DNA of 64,000 nucleotides from Polytrichum commune. Its lineage: Eukaryota; Streptophyta; Polytrichopsida; Polytrichales; Polytrichaceae. Below are positions 1 through 13,354 of the stretch, one piece after another; position 1 is the first letter of the stretch, and each line of letters starts with the position of its first letter. The position numbers were made by a program, and so were the translations under genes. The stretch lies in assembly GCA_950295325.1 (NCBI GenBank), contig OX485803.1, positions 64,989,554 through 65,053,553 of the forward strand. The letters run 5' to 3'. The notes under the pieces are model-generated. The model saw only the letters and a program-made list of their open reading frames with translations, was not told the DNA's origin and ran no database searches.

Positions 1-200
1 TGAACATGAAACATGATCCGTTTGATGCCATGTAGGAATCCATGTAGACTTTACATCCATCTTGCATTCACATGCATACTCCGTTGGTCCCTCAAGCGTA
101 GTGTGAAGTAGCGAACTTGGACCGGCTCCACCTTTTCCACCAATGAGAGTGCTGGAAGTGTCCTGGTCACGGGCTCTCAGTCTCGTGTGTGAAGTGGCCC
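1..200 (+). mobile_element. 3' part of a Harbinger/Tourist-like MITE (family H1), cut by the window edge
   Basis: The stretch matches the right half of the complete copies at 55137-55635 and 61942-62453, with shared blocks such as 'ggaatccatgtagac' and 'cttggaccggctcc'. It ends with the family TIR (gtgtgaagtggccc) at 191-200, followed by TAA at 201-203, the 3-bp target site typical of PIF/Harbinger elements. The left half lies outside the window. It has no coding capacity. Confidence 0.8.
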
Positions 201-289
201 TAAGTGACAAAGAACTCTAACAAGCAACATAAGAAAGAAGGCATGGGTTGCCTAAGCGTGACCTTGGTAGTGCTTAAGATAATTAAATT

Positions 290-610
290 AATTTGATAGC
301 TAGGGCTAGGGCACCGAGTTACCCCGCCGTCGTGTCGGCTACTTGGACGGGAGGCCGGGCCGTTTGAATACACCCGTTCCCGGGTGAAAAACGCGGGCCG
401 GGCCCGGTGAGCCCGCGGGTTTGGCCGGGTTACCCGTGCTCTCCGCTCCAAGACCAGGGGTGGGTGCGCGCCCTTTCTTGCTTCTCTAAGTTAGCTTTCG
501 CGCCACCGAGGGGCCGTTCCTCCGTCGCTCCCCCTTATTCTGCTTGCATTTTGTGCCGTTTTCGCTACAGAATCGTCTGCCATTGCCGCCGAACGTTCAA
601 CCTGCGACGC
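290..610 (+). promoter_or_regulatory. GC-rich putative promoter and 5' leader of SUVH gene A
   Basis: This is a local GC island in an AT-rich window, with overlapping GGCCGGGC/CCCGCGGG blocks around 355-430. It lies directly upstream of the ATG at 611. No clear TATA box is visible. Calling it a promoter is inference from position and composition. Confidence 0.4.
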
Positions 611-3600
611 ATGGCTACAGTGGACAACCCTCTCAACACCAGTGAGCGACAGCAGGCATCTAACGTGGTATGTTCTTTGTGGATTTACTTAGTTTAGTTC
701 GATTTATGTACTGTGCGTTGAATGTTGTATGTCCTTGGGGAAAAATGTCAATGTTAGCTGTTGTTTGTTTTCTGGTTTCTGAACGTCTTAGTGTCTACTG
801 GTCTAGATCAGTGTGGGTCTGTCCTAGCCAGTGGGTCACTCCAGTTCTTAGCACTGGATTTCGGGGCTACCTTTGTGTGTTTAGTGTGTTAGTGTTCACG
901 ATTTCGTTCTCGCAGTGCACCTTGAGTTGACTGAGATTCGTAGTGGAGGCTGGTTTGCGAGAGTTTTGTTGCTCGAACCGCTACTTAGAGGACTTGTGTG
1001 CTCACAGGATTGAGAATCTCAGGATGACCATTTAGCTTCGCGTGGTGGGAGCTCTGAGGAAAAGAGGAGCTGCTTAAGGCATTTGCGAGAGTTTAGTGAT
1101 TCTCCAGGTCGAGTGTCTGCCGTAATGTCGGGCACACCTCCTAGCAGGAAGGACAGGGAGAGGAGGCGCGTGACTTTGGAAGAGCCTACAAGGAAACAGC
1201 TTATGAAGAATTCGCAATGTGAGGTTGAGGAGGATTCGATAACTGTTGTGGATCTGGATCAGATGGAAGATTCAAAGCCAGGTTTGAAGAAGCTGCAGCA
1301 GCAGCAGCAGCAGCAGCAGCGGACCCCAGGGCAGCGGAGTTCTAGTCGTATTGCCTCTCTTAATTCGCGTAAGACAGAAGTTATAGAGGTACCTAGCAGC
1401 CCCCTTGCTGTTAGGAAAACGGTTAAGACTTCCAGGAAGGTCACAGTGAAGGAGAAGAAAGTAGTGAAAGTGGAAATAGAGAAGAAAGAAGAAGACGTCA
1501 AGCAAGAGGTTGAGAAAGTAGTAGAAGATGGGAAGGTGAAGAAAGAAGTGAAAGGAGAAGCAGCTGTGGAGAAAGAAGAAATTAAGGACAAGAGGAAGCG
1601 AGCTAAGAAGGAAGTAAAGAATGAAGCGAAGAAACGAGTGGTGAAACAGGTGAAGGCAGAAGATGAAGCCGATGGCGGAGAAGTTTTGGATTCCAAGAGC
1701 GACGATGACCTGGAAGCCGTGGTAACCAGCGGGGCTGACCTTGCGCTGATGGCCAATCAGCTAGCGGAGAGGCAGAAATTGTCCGACGCTTTGCAAGTGA
1801 AGGCAACGATTCGAATATTCAACTCGATGTATCTTTCAGCCATTCAGGTATGGAATATAAAAAGAGGTAGAGAGGAGAAAAAAGAGTGTAGATGGTCTAC
1901 AAGTAGATGTGCGCCACCGAACAGGCTGTGTCTTCTATAACTCCGTTTGATTTTTATAGTTGAAGCTATCTGCCTCTTTCTCACATCGTTAAAATTGACC
2001 TCAGCATTTTTCAAACTATAGATTATGTGGCCACTGGCTTGATAAGAATTAATTGTGTCCGAGATGTATGCCATCGAAAAGACTCTGTTTTCTATAGCTC
2101 TGTTTTTTTTTAAAAATTTCTTTAATTGAAGCTATGTACCACTTTCTTACACCGTTAAAATTGACTCCAGCATTTTTTAAATACACTTGTGGACACTCGC
2201 ATTGATCAGAATGAATGCTTTCGTTTCTTACATTTTTGATGATTTCATGCAAACAATCAACATATTCTCTGGTTCCGCAAGCATGGTTTAGGGCAGTCCA
2301 TATTTTATTTAATCAATAATTTGAATAACTGGGATAAGTCGCGTGGAAATTGCAGGAGGAGGATAAGAGGGCTTTGGAACAAGCAAAAAAGAAGGACGAA
2401 CCTGGCAAGAGGCCCTCCAAGCGACCTGACTTGAAAGCCATATCCAAGGTACTGCAGTGAGGTTTTCAAGTGGGAAAGGAGATGGGACTTCGGTATTAGT
2501 CAAAGATAGGATGAAGGCTTTGAATGTGATTTGGCATGCTGTTCTTTGGAAAGACTGGCAGGTTGTTCACTACAATTGACAGTAGAGCCTACTTTGTCAG
2601 GAGACAAAGGATTTTTTGTCATTTCAATAGAGGCTACATAGTCTTCTCGAAGTGAGGTGACATTTATGAAGAACCTATAGGTATTCATGTGAAAGTCATG
2701 TAGAGACTGTAAGAAATATCAGTGGAAAGGAACTGTGGTGTTTAGCATTGTCTTGTTTAATCAAGGAATTATGAAAGACCTAAGTTGAATGTAGTTGTTG
2801 ATTCCATCCTGTTGGCAATGCGCAGATGATGAAGCTGAAAGCAACTCTCAATCCTGTGAAGCAGATTGGTGGAATTGCAGGTGACATTGTTCTCCTACCA
2901 TTATCTGTGTGCATTACCGGGCATCTCTTTTTTTACAGCGATTGCAGACCATGCTTAAATATCTCTCTGGAGCTGGCCAAGATTTGCAAGGTTTGAACTG
3001 ACTAGGTTGTTGTGGTTTCCCCATTCTATATGTACAGGTGTTAGTGTTGGCCAACAGTTTCTTTCAAGAGCAGAAATGGTCGTTATAGGGCTACACAATC
3101 ACTGGCTCAATGGCATTGATTATATTGGGACAGGAAGAGGCAAAGTAAGTTTCTCAATGTGCATAGTTCTGCACTTCTGCTCAAGTTTTTGATCATGGGG
3201 TGGTTAAGATACAAATACTTGACTGCTGTTTGTAATCTACATGGGGAGAACAGCATTTCTGACTATCTGGGCATTGTGAGCATTCACATTATATAAAGCT
3301 TTCTAATATGTCTTTTGTTTTGGTATGCAACCAGATGCAGGATTGGCCAGATGTGGTTTTGCCCATAACTGTGTCAATTGTCATGTCGGGAGGCTACGAA
3401 GATGATGTAGATAATTCAGAGGATGTGATTTACACTGGGCAAGGAGGAAACAATTTGACTGGTGACCGTCGCCAAATCAAAGACCAAAAAATGACAAAGG
3501 GCAACTTGGCACTCAAAGTATGCAAATTGATTTGTGGATTATTTTCTTTTTTCAACCCATATTATCGGTCAAAACCTTTTCTTTTTGATCATAGTATTAT

Positions 3601-6600
3601 TGCTCTTGATTTTTTTAGTTGAGTGCATTTTAGCATGGTCATGCCTTGTTTGTGTTCCCTTCTAAAGTTTTTGCCCCATCTTTTTCATCTCTTCCTCTAT
3701 AAAGGATTCTCATATTAATCTTCAGATGATGTTATTGCTTTCTGTGACTGTACTCCATTCCAAAAGTTACTTCATGATAGTTTCCATACAAAAGGTAATG
3801 ACATTTGAGTTTTTGCTCTTACAGAATAGCATGAATCATAAAACACCTGTGCGTGTTATTCGTGGCCATGCTGACAAGCTCAGCTACACTGGCAAGGTCT
3901 ACACATTCGATGGTTTATACGAGGTTTGTCTCATAGTTGCAACCTCAAGATTGGTCAGACAGCCCTTCAGTGATGCTAGCATGTGCTGCTTCTCTTTCCA
4001 TACTTTCTGTTCTAGGACATGAAGCAATCAGTTGCAAAGATGAGGAGAGCTGTCCTTCAATATTCTAGATCTATTTGAACTGTGAAGTGTGAGCCTTGTG
4101 GTGGGTACAGATTCCATGTGGTTAGATAACGTTGGTGAATGTTTTACGTTTCACTTTTGTGTTTCCTGTACATCAATGCAGTTCATGCCTGTGTGTGCAC
4201 AACTTTCTACTCTGCAGTTCATTCCTAGTTTGTCCAAGTACAGATCCATCAGATTCCAAGTCACTTCAATGGAAGCACTTTCTCTTCAGCTACAGTCATC
4301 ACACAGTTACTGCAAGTATTCCAAACCAAGCGACATAGTCATGGGCTATGCACTTTTTTCAATCATCAATCAGTCTTTGATTGGAAGTTAGTTGCTTTCT
4401 AACTACTAGAACTAGTAAGAAGAACTGGGATGTCGTCGTATAGTTTTCGTGATTGTAATGATCTACTTCATGTTGACTGGTCCTTGATTAACCAGTGTAG
4501 CTTATAGGTGCGGGTTCTCTGATTCCGTACCTGCAGAAAAGGTATCATCATTCTGCGAGGGCGGTCACCATCTGTATCATGATTTTTTTTTTGGAAAATC
4601 AGCTATGAAGGCGGTCAAATCAAAATTACCAAAATTACTATCTCTTACCAATGTGTATAGAATTCCATACATTTAATTGGTTAAACATGGTTTTATTTGA
4701 TTTAAAAAATGAAGCTGAAATATCTTACCTGTGTTTTAGTTGACCCTTCAGTTGACCCGCCAGATTGGATCGAATTTCTCACTATGAAGATTGATTATCT
4801 GTTGACGAAGTGGTCGTTTCTAAACACGTGGATTAATTTTTCAAGTTGTATGTGCATGACGTCCAGGTCTATGATCATTGGGCGGAGAAAGGTATTTCTG
4901 GGTTCACAGTGTTTAAATACAAACTGCGGCGGTTGCCAGGGCAGCCCATTCTCACAAGCAAACAAGTGAGTTATTTGTTATGTATGGGAATCATACATGG
5001 GGAAATGTTGCATCAAGGAACAAATGCTTTATCCTTGATTTATTCCTGTGCTTGACATGGTATTAATGGTTACAAATCTTGCAGGTTGAATTCTCGAGGG
5101 GAAAAGTTCCGAACAGTGTGTCAGACTTGCGGGGGTACGTACTTCTTTGTGATCCCAGGCATATTAATATCTGTCAGCTGTTCCTTCTCTCGTCTTAGTT
5201 CCTAATCAAGCCATATGATTTACACCCTCTGCAGGCTTGTGTGCAAAGATATTTCAAATGGTCTTGAGCGTATTCCTGTACCTGCTTCAAATACTGTCGA
5301 CGATCCTCCACTACCCCCAGTCGGTAAGTGCATCTGCAATCCCTTTCGCAAGTTTTCATGCACGAGCAGTAGTTCATATCACATTGCAATCCTGCCATGA
5401 GATTGGTGGAGCACTTTGTATGCAATTCTCACATTCTAGCAGGATTCCTAAATCCAGTGGGAGTCCCTTAAAATCATGCCTCTTCACAGTCTTTATTTGA
5501 TACCGAGGTGCTAGCTTGTCCACGATATTTGATGTGGTCGATAAGAAATTTTCTGCTTGCTTGCTCTAATATGCAATTTTATTTGGGAAACTTGTGTTGT
5601 TGCAACAGATTACACTTACTTGGTAGAAACAATCGTACCAAAAGATATCAGCAAACCTGTACCCGCAAAAGGATGCAGTTGTAAGGGGTCCTGTACAGAT
5701 GATCAGAAGTGTGCCTGTGCTCGCAAAAATGGATCGTCCATCCCCTATGTATTTAATCATGGAGGAAGGTGAGAGTTCTGTCTTGTCGGTTGAAGAGAAG
5801 GTGTTTTAAAGTTCTTAAAGTTGGTGGGAGTGGCCCGGATTTGTCGTTTGTATAGTTCACATATCAATTCTCTATCGAGCATTGTTGACTGTGAATGCCT
5901 TGATAAGATTTTCCTTGCTGTTCTAGGTGTCGTTGTTTCACCTCGGTAAAGTGTTTTCTCGTTGCTCTTATTTGAAAGCCGACTCAGTACGCCTATTCAC
6001 GCCCATTCATTCTGACTCCCCGTCACACTTGTATTGTGCAGGCTGGTGAAACCTATGGATGTTGTCTATGAATGCGGTGCAGGATGTGGTTGTGGCCCTG
6101 AATGTATCAACAGAACATCTCAACAAGGCCTACAGTTTAGGCTCGAGGTGATACACTCACCTCTGGTGTTAAGTTCCACTGCAATCATACTCTTATTTAG
6201 TCTGCTTCTTTCTTCGAGACAGGTGTTCGGATCTTCAAACAAGATTCTTGTCTCTATGTTATCAAGATGATGATTAGTTTAGGAACGTGACCGCACATTC
6301 CAGAATGTAGTGATCTTTGTAGCAGAAACGACTTCGGGAGATGACACATTGTGCCAATCATTAAGCAATGAAGACTGTTTGCGACTTGACTCACAGGTTT
6401 ATAAAACGGTCTCGAAAGGTTGGGCTTGCCGGTCGTGGGATTTCATTCCAGCAGGAGCTCCCATTTGTGAATATTTTGGAACACTAAGACGAAACGATGA
6501 GCATCTAGAAAGCATGCTGGACAACAGCTACATTTTTGAACTAGACTTGGTGCAAACCATGCAAGGCATGGAAGGAAGGCAGGTAAGATGTCCAAGAAGG

Positions 6601-7902
6601 TCGAAAAATCATTGTGGAGTTTGCGCTTCATCTAATCTCAAAGTGGAGTATTTTTTGAAATTAATATGTGGTTCATGGCCTAGATCATCCTCCTTTCTTC
6701 TACCTGTTGTTTTGTCATGTAATGAATCTAGTGCATTCCCTTACCTGACTGGAGAGTTTCATTGTATCTCACAAGGTATAATTGTCATCATGCAGAAGCG
6801 ATTTGGTGATGTAGTGCCTGAGTTGAACCATCAGGATGACCTGATGCAGGATGCTCCGATGTACGTCCTTGATGCCGGAAAGAGTGGAGGTGTATCAAGG
6901 TTTCTAAATCATAGTTGTGAGCCTAACGTGTTCATACAGTGTGTGTTGAGTGATCATAATGACGTCACCATGCCCCGAATTGTCATGTTTGCTGCCGATA
7001 ACATACACCCTCTAGAGGTACGTTTTAATGTCTCCTTCTGTGCTTTCTTAGAGTATCTGATCCGTGACTAAATAACCCTTGTTGAAAGTATCATCGAAGA
7101 GTTGCTTTTGCTACCTGCCACTGGTCCTTGGTTTGTGGTGATAGTCTCTGAAAAAAATAGATGTCGTTTTATTCGTCAGGTTCCGAATTAGAGACCTCTT
7201 TCGTGAAAAATGATGTCGTTTTATTCGTCAGGTTCCAAATTAATGACTTCTTTGAGAGGTCATCTTTTGTGACCTCTCAAAAGATGGCGCCTTGAATAAA
7301 TCAAACTTCTGGCTTTTGTTTGTCCTGCTTCAACATATGCAACAATGACCAAAGGCCTTGTGTACTAAAGTGTGCGACTTGTTCTTTTTAAAGTTTCTGA
7401 GTGCTTTCTTTGATTGCTTCGAACTGAGTATGTAACTCTAAAAGCTTTGGAGTACCCATCTCCCTTAATTCTTATTTTGTGGTTTATTGGTACTTTAGTC
7501 TGGAAGTGTTTTGTGAACCTCAATATTTGTAAGGGTGTATTTTATAACCTTCTCCCATAGCTCCTTCACATTCTGAAGCATTTCCACAAATTAACAAACT
7601 TGTAGTACTTATCCTGATGAATCACAGCTGAATAAATGATGTCAACCGTGTGAACTTTTTCTCCATTTCAGCATATTAGTTGCATAACATGCATAGGCTT
7701 GTCGGAAAAAGGTTGCACCCCTGCTAAATGGCAAACAGAATCATGTCGTTTCTAAACCCTCTGACCAGTCCTGGGATTTTTTTTGCAGGAATTATGTTAC
7801 GACTATGGTTATGCTATGGACAGCGTGGTGCTAGCAGATGGATCCGTCAAGGAAATGCCTTGTTACTGCGGAGCTGCATCATGTCGCAAACGCATGTATT
7901 AA
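611..7902 (+). CDS. SUVH4: SUVH4/KRYPTONITE-like histone H3 lysine-9 methyltransferase (gene A), 15 exons
   Basis: Exons read as 611-667, 1023-1847, 2356-2448, 2826-2880, 3038-3144, 3335-3517, 3825-3923, 4867-4965, 5085-5134, 5235-5323, 5609-5768, 6042-6147, 6397-6582, 6796-7017 and 7789-7902. All joins are GT-AG and in phase, giving 814 codons plus stop. Residues 20-294 are low complexity: a Q8 tract, then a K/E/V-rich segment likely to be nuclear and disordered. The SRA/YDG domain (about 343-506) shows GGYEDDVDN, YTGQGGN and TPVRVIRG. The pre-SET (about 553-641) has all nine zinc-binding Cys (CSCKGSC, CAC, ECGAGCGCGPEC). The SET domain has GWACRSWD, NHSCEPN and YDYGY; post-SET is CYCGAASC. 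By family, SRA-SUVH proteins bind methylated DNA and place H3K9me1/2, linked to CHG methylation. Multi-exon structure fits SUVH4 rather than the mostly intronless SUVHs. The start at 611 is chosen because exon 1 splices in phase to 1023; an internal ATG at 1125 is the alternative. Confidence 0.93.
1296..1319 (+). repeat. (CAG)8 polyglutamine microsatellite in exon 2 of gene A
   Basis: Eight uninterrupted CAG codons encode eight glutamines just before the K/E-rich segment. An uninterrupted array is likely to vary in length. Gene B has no counterpart. Confidence 0.9.
1915..2215. repeat. Intronic partial tandem duplication in gene A intron 2
   Basis: Two diverged copies of about 90-130 bp lie at about 1925-2020 and 2085-2185. 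Both carry 'ttgaagctat', 'ccgttaaaattgac' or 'tcgttaaaattgac', and 'cagcattttt'. They produce similar spurious reading frames on the minus strand. Confidence 0.65.
7160..7285. repeat. Intronic 38-bp direct repeat plus 12-bp-stem hairpin in gene A intron 14
   Basis: The block 'gatgtcgttttattcgtcag' recurs at about 7161 and 7213. Just downstream, TTTGAGAGGTCA (7251-7262) is an exact inverted match to TGACCTCTCAAA (7270-7281), with a 7-nt loop. No coding capacity; it looks like a remnant of a small mobile element. Confidence 0.6.
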
Positions 7903-10900
7903 AGGAACCTAGCTCCTGGAGACATCAGCTCTCTTTCTCCTTGGAGCTCTTGTGTACATCAGCTGACACTATGCCTGGTTATGCAAATCCTGCCAATCAA
8001 AGTTTGGGAATACCAGGAATGGCCTCGTAGAGGTTGACATCATTACTCCAGGAACCTACTTTTCTCAAAACGTTAAATCTTCGATCTCTTGGGAGTTTTG
8101 TTCTGAGTTTGGACTGAGCCTGTTGGCACATGGGGTCCCCGATGCGCGATCTTTACATTCGGTGATTTATACTGAAGTATCTTGGTACCATCTCTGTGCC
8201 GACAAGTGTGGCCTTGCAGGAGCTTGTAATAAGTTCTCATTACCAAGTTAGGAATTTTGGTTATTCTTTCGAGCCCTCTTGTATGTAAAGATTGATGTGG
8301 TTCTCGTTCACCCTTGTTGAGGCTATTGTGATTTAATTGTGCCTGACTGATGTGTAACAACCATTCATTTCCTTATCTTCTATGCCATTTGTTGAACATT
8401 TGGATCATCACCACATTTGGAGTTCAGGAATTTATCTGCAGGGATTTGACTTTAGAAATGGCTTGCATTTCTCAGTTCAATGATTTGAGGCTCCAAGTTG
8501 CATAGATTGGTATTCAGAAGCTCCACCAGAGGACCATAAAAGAACCTCACTGGGTGTGTTTGGACTAGGTCACTAGACATAACCATTTGGGTGCCATCTC
8601 TTTTAGGCCTCCCTATCATGAAGACATACGGTTTAGATTGACGGTGGAGGAGGGCAAGGATTATGATATAGAGGACTAAGCACTAGTCATCCTCTTCTCG
8701 AATCTCAAGCACTTATGGTAAGCGGCTGTTAATGCGACACTTGTAAGGTTTTTGCATTTCTCACTAACTTTCATTAGATCTAAGAAAATAAACATAGGTT
8801 GCAAATGGGTTAGAAACATGCATATCAAGAAATTTTTCCTTTTCGTGACTTTGCAGCATCGAGTGCACTGCAGCATTGGGTCTTTTGGTGTCACATAGGG
8901 GGTCCACTAGTGTTGGAATATTTGGCAAAAACCACCTCAATGACCTATGTGACAATGCTCCTATGTGATTATTTTCCAATGTCAGGTCTGAACCAATGGT
9001 ATACATGTGCATGCATGGCATCAATAATCAACATTAATAAATTGGTATCAAAGAATCTAGCCATGGATATCAATATTGTAGTGCTAGTCAAATGTGTTAT
9101 ATTTGTTGAGAATGTTTCAAGGTGAGAGAATCCTTGTATACCTGAATGTTTTTTGGATCAGTATCACTGTAAGTCATATTGATACTAAGCCATTCTTGCA
9201 TGTTGTATAGATCTGAATGGCATTGAATACAAAAAACACTGTTAAATTCCATATTGTAGTAGTATGAAAGCAACCATGAGATGGAGAAGTGTGATGGGTT
9301 ACTTTGCAGCCTTGAATTCCCTTGTGGTGTGGGTGTCCGGCAGAGCAACCGGCCTAGACTTGTGGGATTGCAATATGGTCATCACCGAGGCATTCGTCTT
9401 TGATTGTAGTTGGCAACACAACCAGCTTTGCTGCGAAGCAAACCAGATACTACCTACAGTCTAACCTCCATATTTCAACACTTGATTATATGACACCTTG
9501 ACTATATGATGCATTTCATGTCAACCAAAGTTTTTAGTGTTGATTTGGCATTTTATAGAGGTAGTTGATGTGCACATACATCAAAGTTCAAATGCGATTA
9601 AAACATGTGCTTTGGAACATTCAAATTCTCTAATTTCTCTTGTAAATTAGGGTTTTGGTTACCATGATCATCATACTCATTGTATTATTGCAGGATGGGA
9701 CCTTTGGAGAGAGAGATTAGACTTGACTAGAGAAGGAGTGTAGGTCTGATGTGAGTTAGACTCGAGAATAACTTGCCAATGAGTTTATCGAAAACATGTG
9801 GGAAAGAATTCAAATAGAAACTTAGTATTTCAAATTCTTGAACTATTTTAGACTATGAAGGTAATGCAATCGAGTGATGATTTGAAAGAAGTCAAGAGGA
9901 CCAAAGAAGTCATGTGCCCATAGATAGAGTGAGCCATTTTAGCATGGATCAAGTAGCTGCATATTTCTCTAGTAGAGCTAAGAGTAAGTCCTTTTAGAAT
10001 GGGTCAAGTAGGTGCATTTTTCTCCCACACACTTTCTGATTTAGATTTTGTTATGTGGCTTGTAGCACTCACTTGTTTTGGCCTTCATTTGATAATGAAT
10101 TAGTTTGGTTTATAATGGATTGTTCTCAATCAATTTCAATCAAATGATTTTCCATTTCCAGATTTGTAGCAGAGGTTCTTGTTTGAGTGACGAGATGCTA
10201 GCACCAAAAGCCAATCAAATTTGAGTTGAATGAAGAGCCAATGAAGGGGAATGATGTGGATGACCAATCAACACCAGTAGGCAAGCTTCCTCAAGCCCAT
10301 GAGTATTCCCAATTGTTAACAAACTTTGCAGTGGAGAATTCTTTAGAATTTTCAATTGTAGTTGTGACAAACATGCATTATTTTATGAATAACATCACCA
10401 AATGTCATTGGGTGATAGATTCTTGCCTATGTTCTATAACATCATTAGAAGATGATAACTTCATATCCTATCTCTAATGGAGTTGTATAGGGGACACATC
10501 ATCCTCAATTTCAACCACTTAAATGAGCAAAAGTGACATAATTTATTATCTCTAGAGACAAGAATAGTTGACCACTGTCCAATTTCAATGGCAAGTCTTT
10601 GATTTGAGGTGTAATAAACCAACTATGATCTTGCATTGTGGTGGTGTCAATGGGTACTTTAAGTACAATCTACATTCGTATTTGAGAAAATCTTATAACA
10701 AATGCATTGCACAAGCATATTCAACATTTCTTTTTAGTTGGTCATTAATGTATAGTAATTGGGGGGGGGGGGGGTTAATTGGGTGCTTGAAATACTTTGT
10801 AAATAGAAAAGATAACACTTGAGGAAAATCAAAAGAAAGGCGAGAGTGAGTGCAAATTTGTATAGAATTGGCAACCAACTGCAACCGAATAAATATAAGA

Positions 10901-13354
10901 AAAAGAAAAGTAAATAAACTGCATTTTTCTCCCTTTAGTCCTAATTTTGTTTTGCTCCTCACCCCATTCCTTTGTCTTCTTGCTTTCTTCGGGTCTTCCT
11001 TCCCCTCATGTGCATTGCGTTTGTTAAGGCTCTGTTAAGTTCCAAGATTATGATGCAAATCTTCCCGGTTCTTCACACTGACCAATGCAGGTAACTTCAA
11101 CAACAAACCACCTAATTCAACAGTTTCGGAATGGCTACTCAAATGCAGATGCACATATACAACATGCAAATGCCAAGCAAAACTAAGACTGGACATAATC
11201 TTATGCATAATAAGAGCCCCAAACCAAATACAAACACCAAAATCACCCTCCCCTACACTCACAATCCAACTAATAGAATTTACATATTGTCATGATAAAT
11301 TCCTTGACCAAGCCCTTGAAAAAAAACACACCAATTATAACCCATCAATTAACATTGTACCAAATAACAGATGGAAAATCAACCCCCTCATTACCATCAC
11401 AGCTAGAGTGAGAGGAGCCATTCATGAACAACCCATTAAAAAACTCACCAACCTAAACATCCCAAGATTAGATATTATACCCACATGAAAAACATACACC
11501 AAAATGCCATCATATATCTCACATATCTTGTCTTAGACAAAAGAAAACTTGATAAAAAACAAGCACCCGTCCTCCCCCCAATGAACTTGGGATAACTACT
11601 CTACTGCCATAGCCCACCTCTCAAATCAAAAGAGCCATAACACCCTATGTCGCATCATGATTAATTATGATCAACATACGGCTATTGGGCTCACATTCAT
11701 GCCAATACCTGGATACGGAAGTTACTTTTATTTCATTTATTCCAAGATTGGAAGAATATCTTATAAACAAATTGAAAGTAATTTAAAGGCGATGAAATAG
11801 CCAAAGAATGTACAACTTAAGTTGGTAACTACTAGTTACTAACTTTTATATTTTTTCTTTTTCTTTTTCTTTTTCCAAATCATGGTTATAGTCATCAACA
11901 TCTCCACCCTCACATATTGTTTTTTCAACTGCCACATTGAGGAAGGTCTAGGGTTTGAAACTATGACATGCTTCTGTTTTATAGCGATTGCTAAGAAATA
12001 TGTACCGACTGTACTGTAATTTGTATGAAGTGTCTCCTCCACTAATTTTCTGCACACTATTCGTCCACCTAGATTAAAATCAGTTCTTTGATGTAGTTGA
12101 GAATACCCATAATGCATGTGGAATTGAATGACTAATATGACAATATGAAATCAACACAATTGCAATAAATAGAGAGCATGCAATTTCGACATACCCAAGT
12201 GTGAACAAGTTTGATCACTTTTGAGATGTTCTATTCTAAACCCTAAACACCAACTAGGGTCTGAACCATGTTTCCTTTCAAGATGGGACATGATGATGCC
12301 TTGTTTCCTCATCTCTTGGCTTGAAGAGCTTTCTTAGAGAGAATTGCCTCGCAAGCAATCTTGCTTGGTGCTAGATAGGGTCGTGACCAAGCACCTTTCT
12401 CCCTACTATTGGTCATATGGAACAAGAGAGGTAGGTAATCCTTCTGAAGGTTTTTGTCAAAGTGCTTCCAATGAGTGGAACCATCTTGTTTAGGAATCTT
12501 TATACTATGGAGTGCACAAGTTTCTTCAGAGAAGTGTAGAGTCTGTTATTGAAGGTTGTATCACTTTGACTGCTAATTCCTTGCAACAATCACACTTAAC
12601 ATCAAGCAAGAGAGGAGCCACTCTTGTCGGCTCCTCGAGTCTTTTCAATTGGGCTCAAGAGCGTGTTGGGTCCCAACATTGATTGTACAATCTTGACTCA
12701 AACTGCAGAATATTTTCCTCCAAGGTTAGGCCACGTAACTCGTTCAACACTCCCACAAACTTACTCGAATCAAAGAAACATTGGAGTCTATCTTGCACTA
12801 CTCTTCTAGATTCCTCCAAGGACCTGAAGACCATGCTGTGATTCTTCATGCAGAGTGCGAGATCCACATTCAAAGTGAAGTGTGAGTATCTTATTGCGCT
12901 CGTTGGTGGCTCTTTTGGTGATTTCTTCCGGTTTCTCGATGGTTTTTTGTGGGTTGCATCTTGCTTACAGGTTCGTAGTTGCCAATGAAGGATCTGAGGG
13001 ATTTGCAAGATACTGCAGTTAATATCACAAGGGGATGTACTAGTGCCCATATTCGTTCTTGTGTTGGCTATGTCTTACGTCAGGTAACCAGATACTTTCT
13101 TCCCATTTTCTGTTTACAGGATTATCAAGAAGCTGAATTCATTACTTGGAGCTTGGCGTTCAACTTTAGAAACTTCTTTCAATTTACCTATAAGACTGGT
13201 CTATTTATTCTCTTATTGTTGAGGTCGCGGTGGTTGCTGCCAAGTGAAGGCAAATGTGAAGGAAGTCGGCGCCTTATTGGAAGGAGGATTTTATGAAGCA
13301 GTTGCAATGGGCTGAGGAGGAAGGATAATTGAACACTTGGGATTAAACTTAGCC
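7903..13354. other. Spacer between the SUVH duplicates, no supportable gene
   Basis: Gene A 3' UTR probably occupies the first few hundred bases. The rest is AT-rich. It contains a poly-G run at about 10760-10773, a (CTTTTT)n tract near 11853-11875, and a C/A-rich stretch at about 11220-11640. Short open frames here show no recognisable domain. A minus-strand frame at 12655-13050 with an acidic 'SLEESRRVVQDRL' segment could be a gene fragment, but nothing else supports it. Confidence 0.6.

Noticed and set aside
1259-1756. 165-codon minus-strand Ser/Phe/Cys-rich frame
   Set aside because: Antisense shadow of the K/E-rich and CAG-repeat exon of SUVH gene A.
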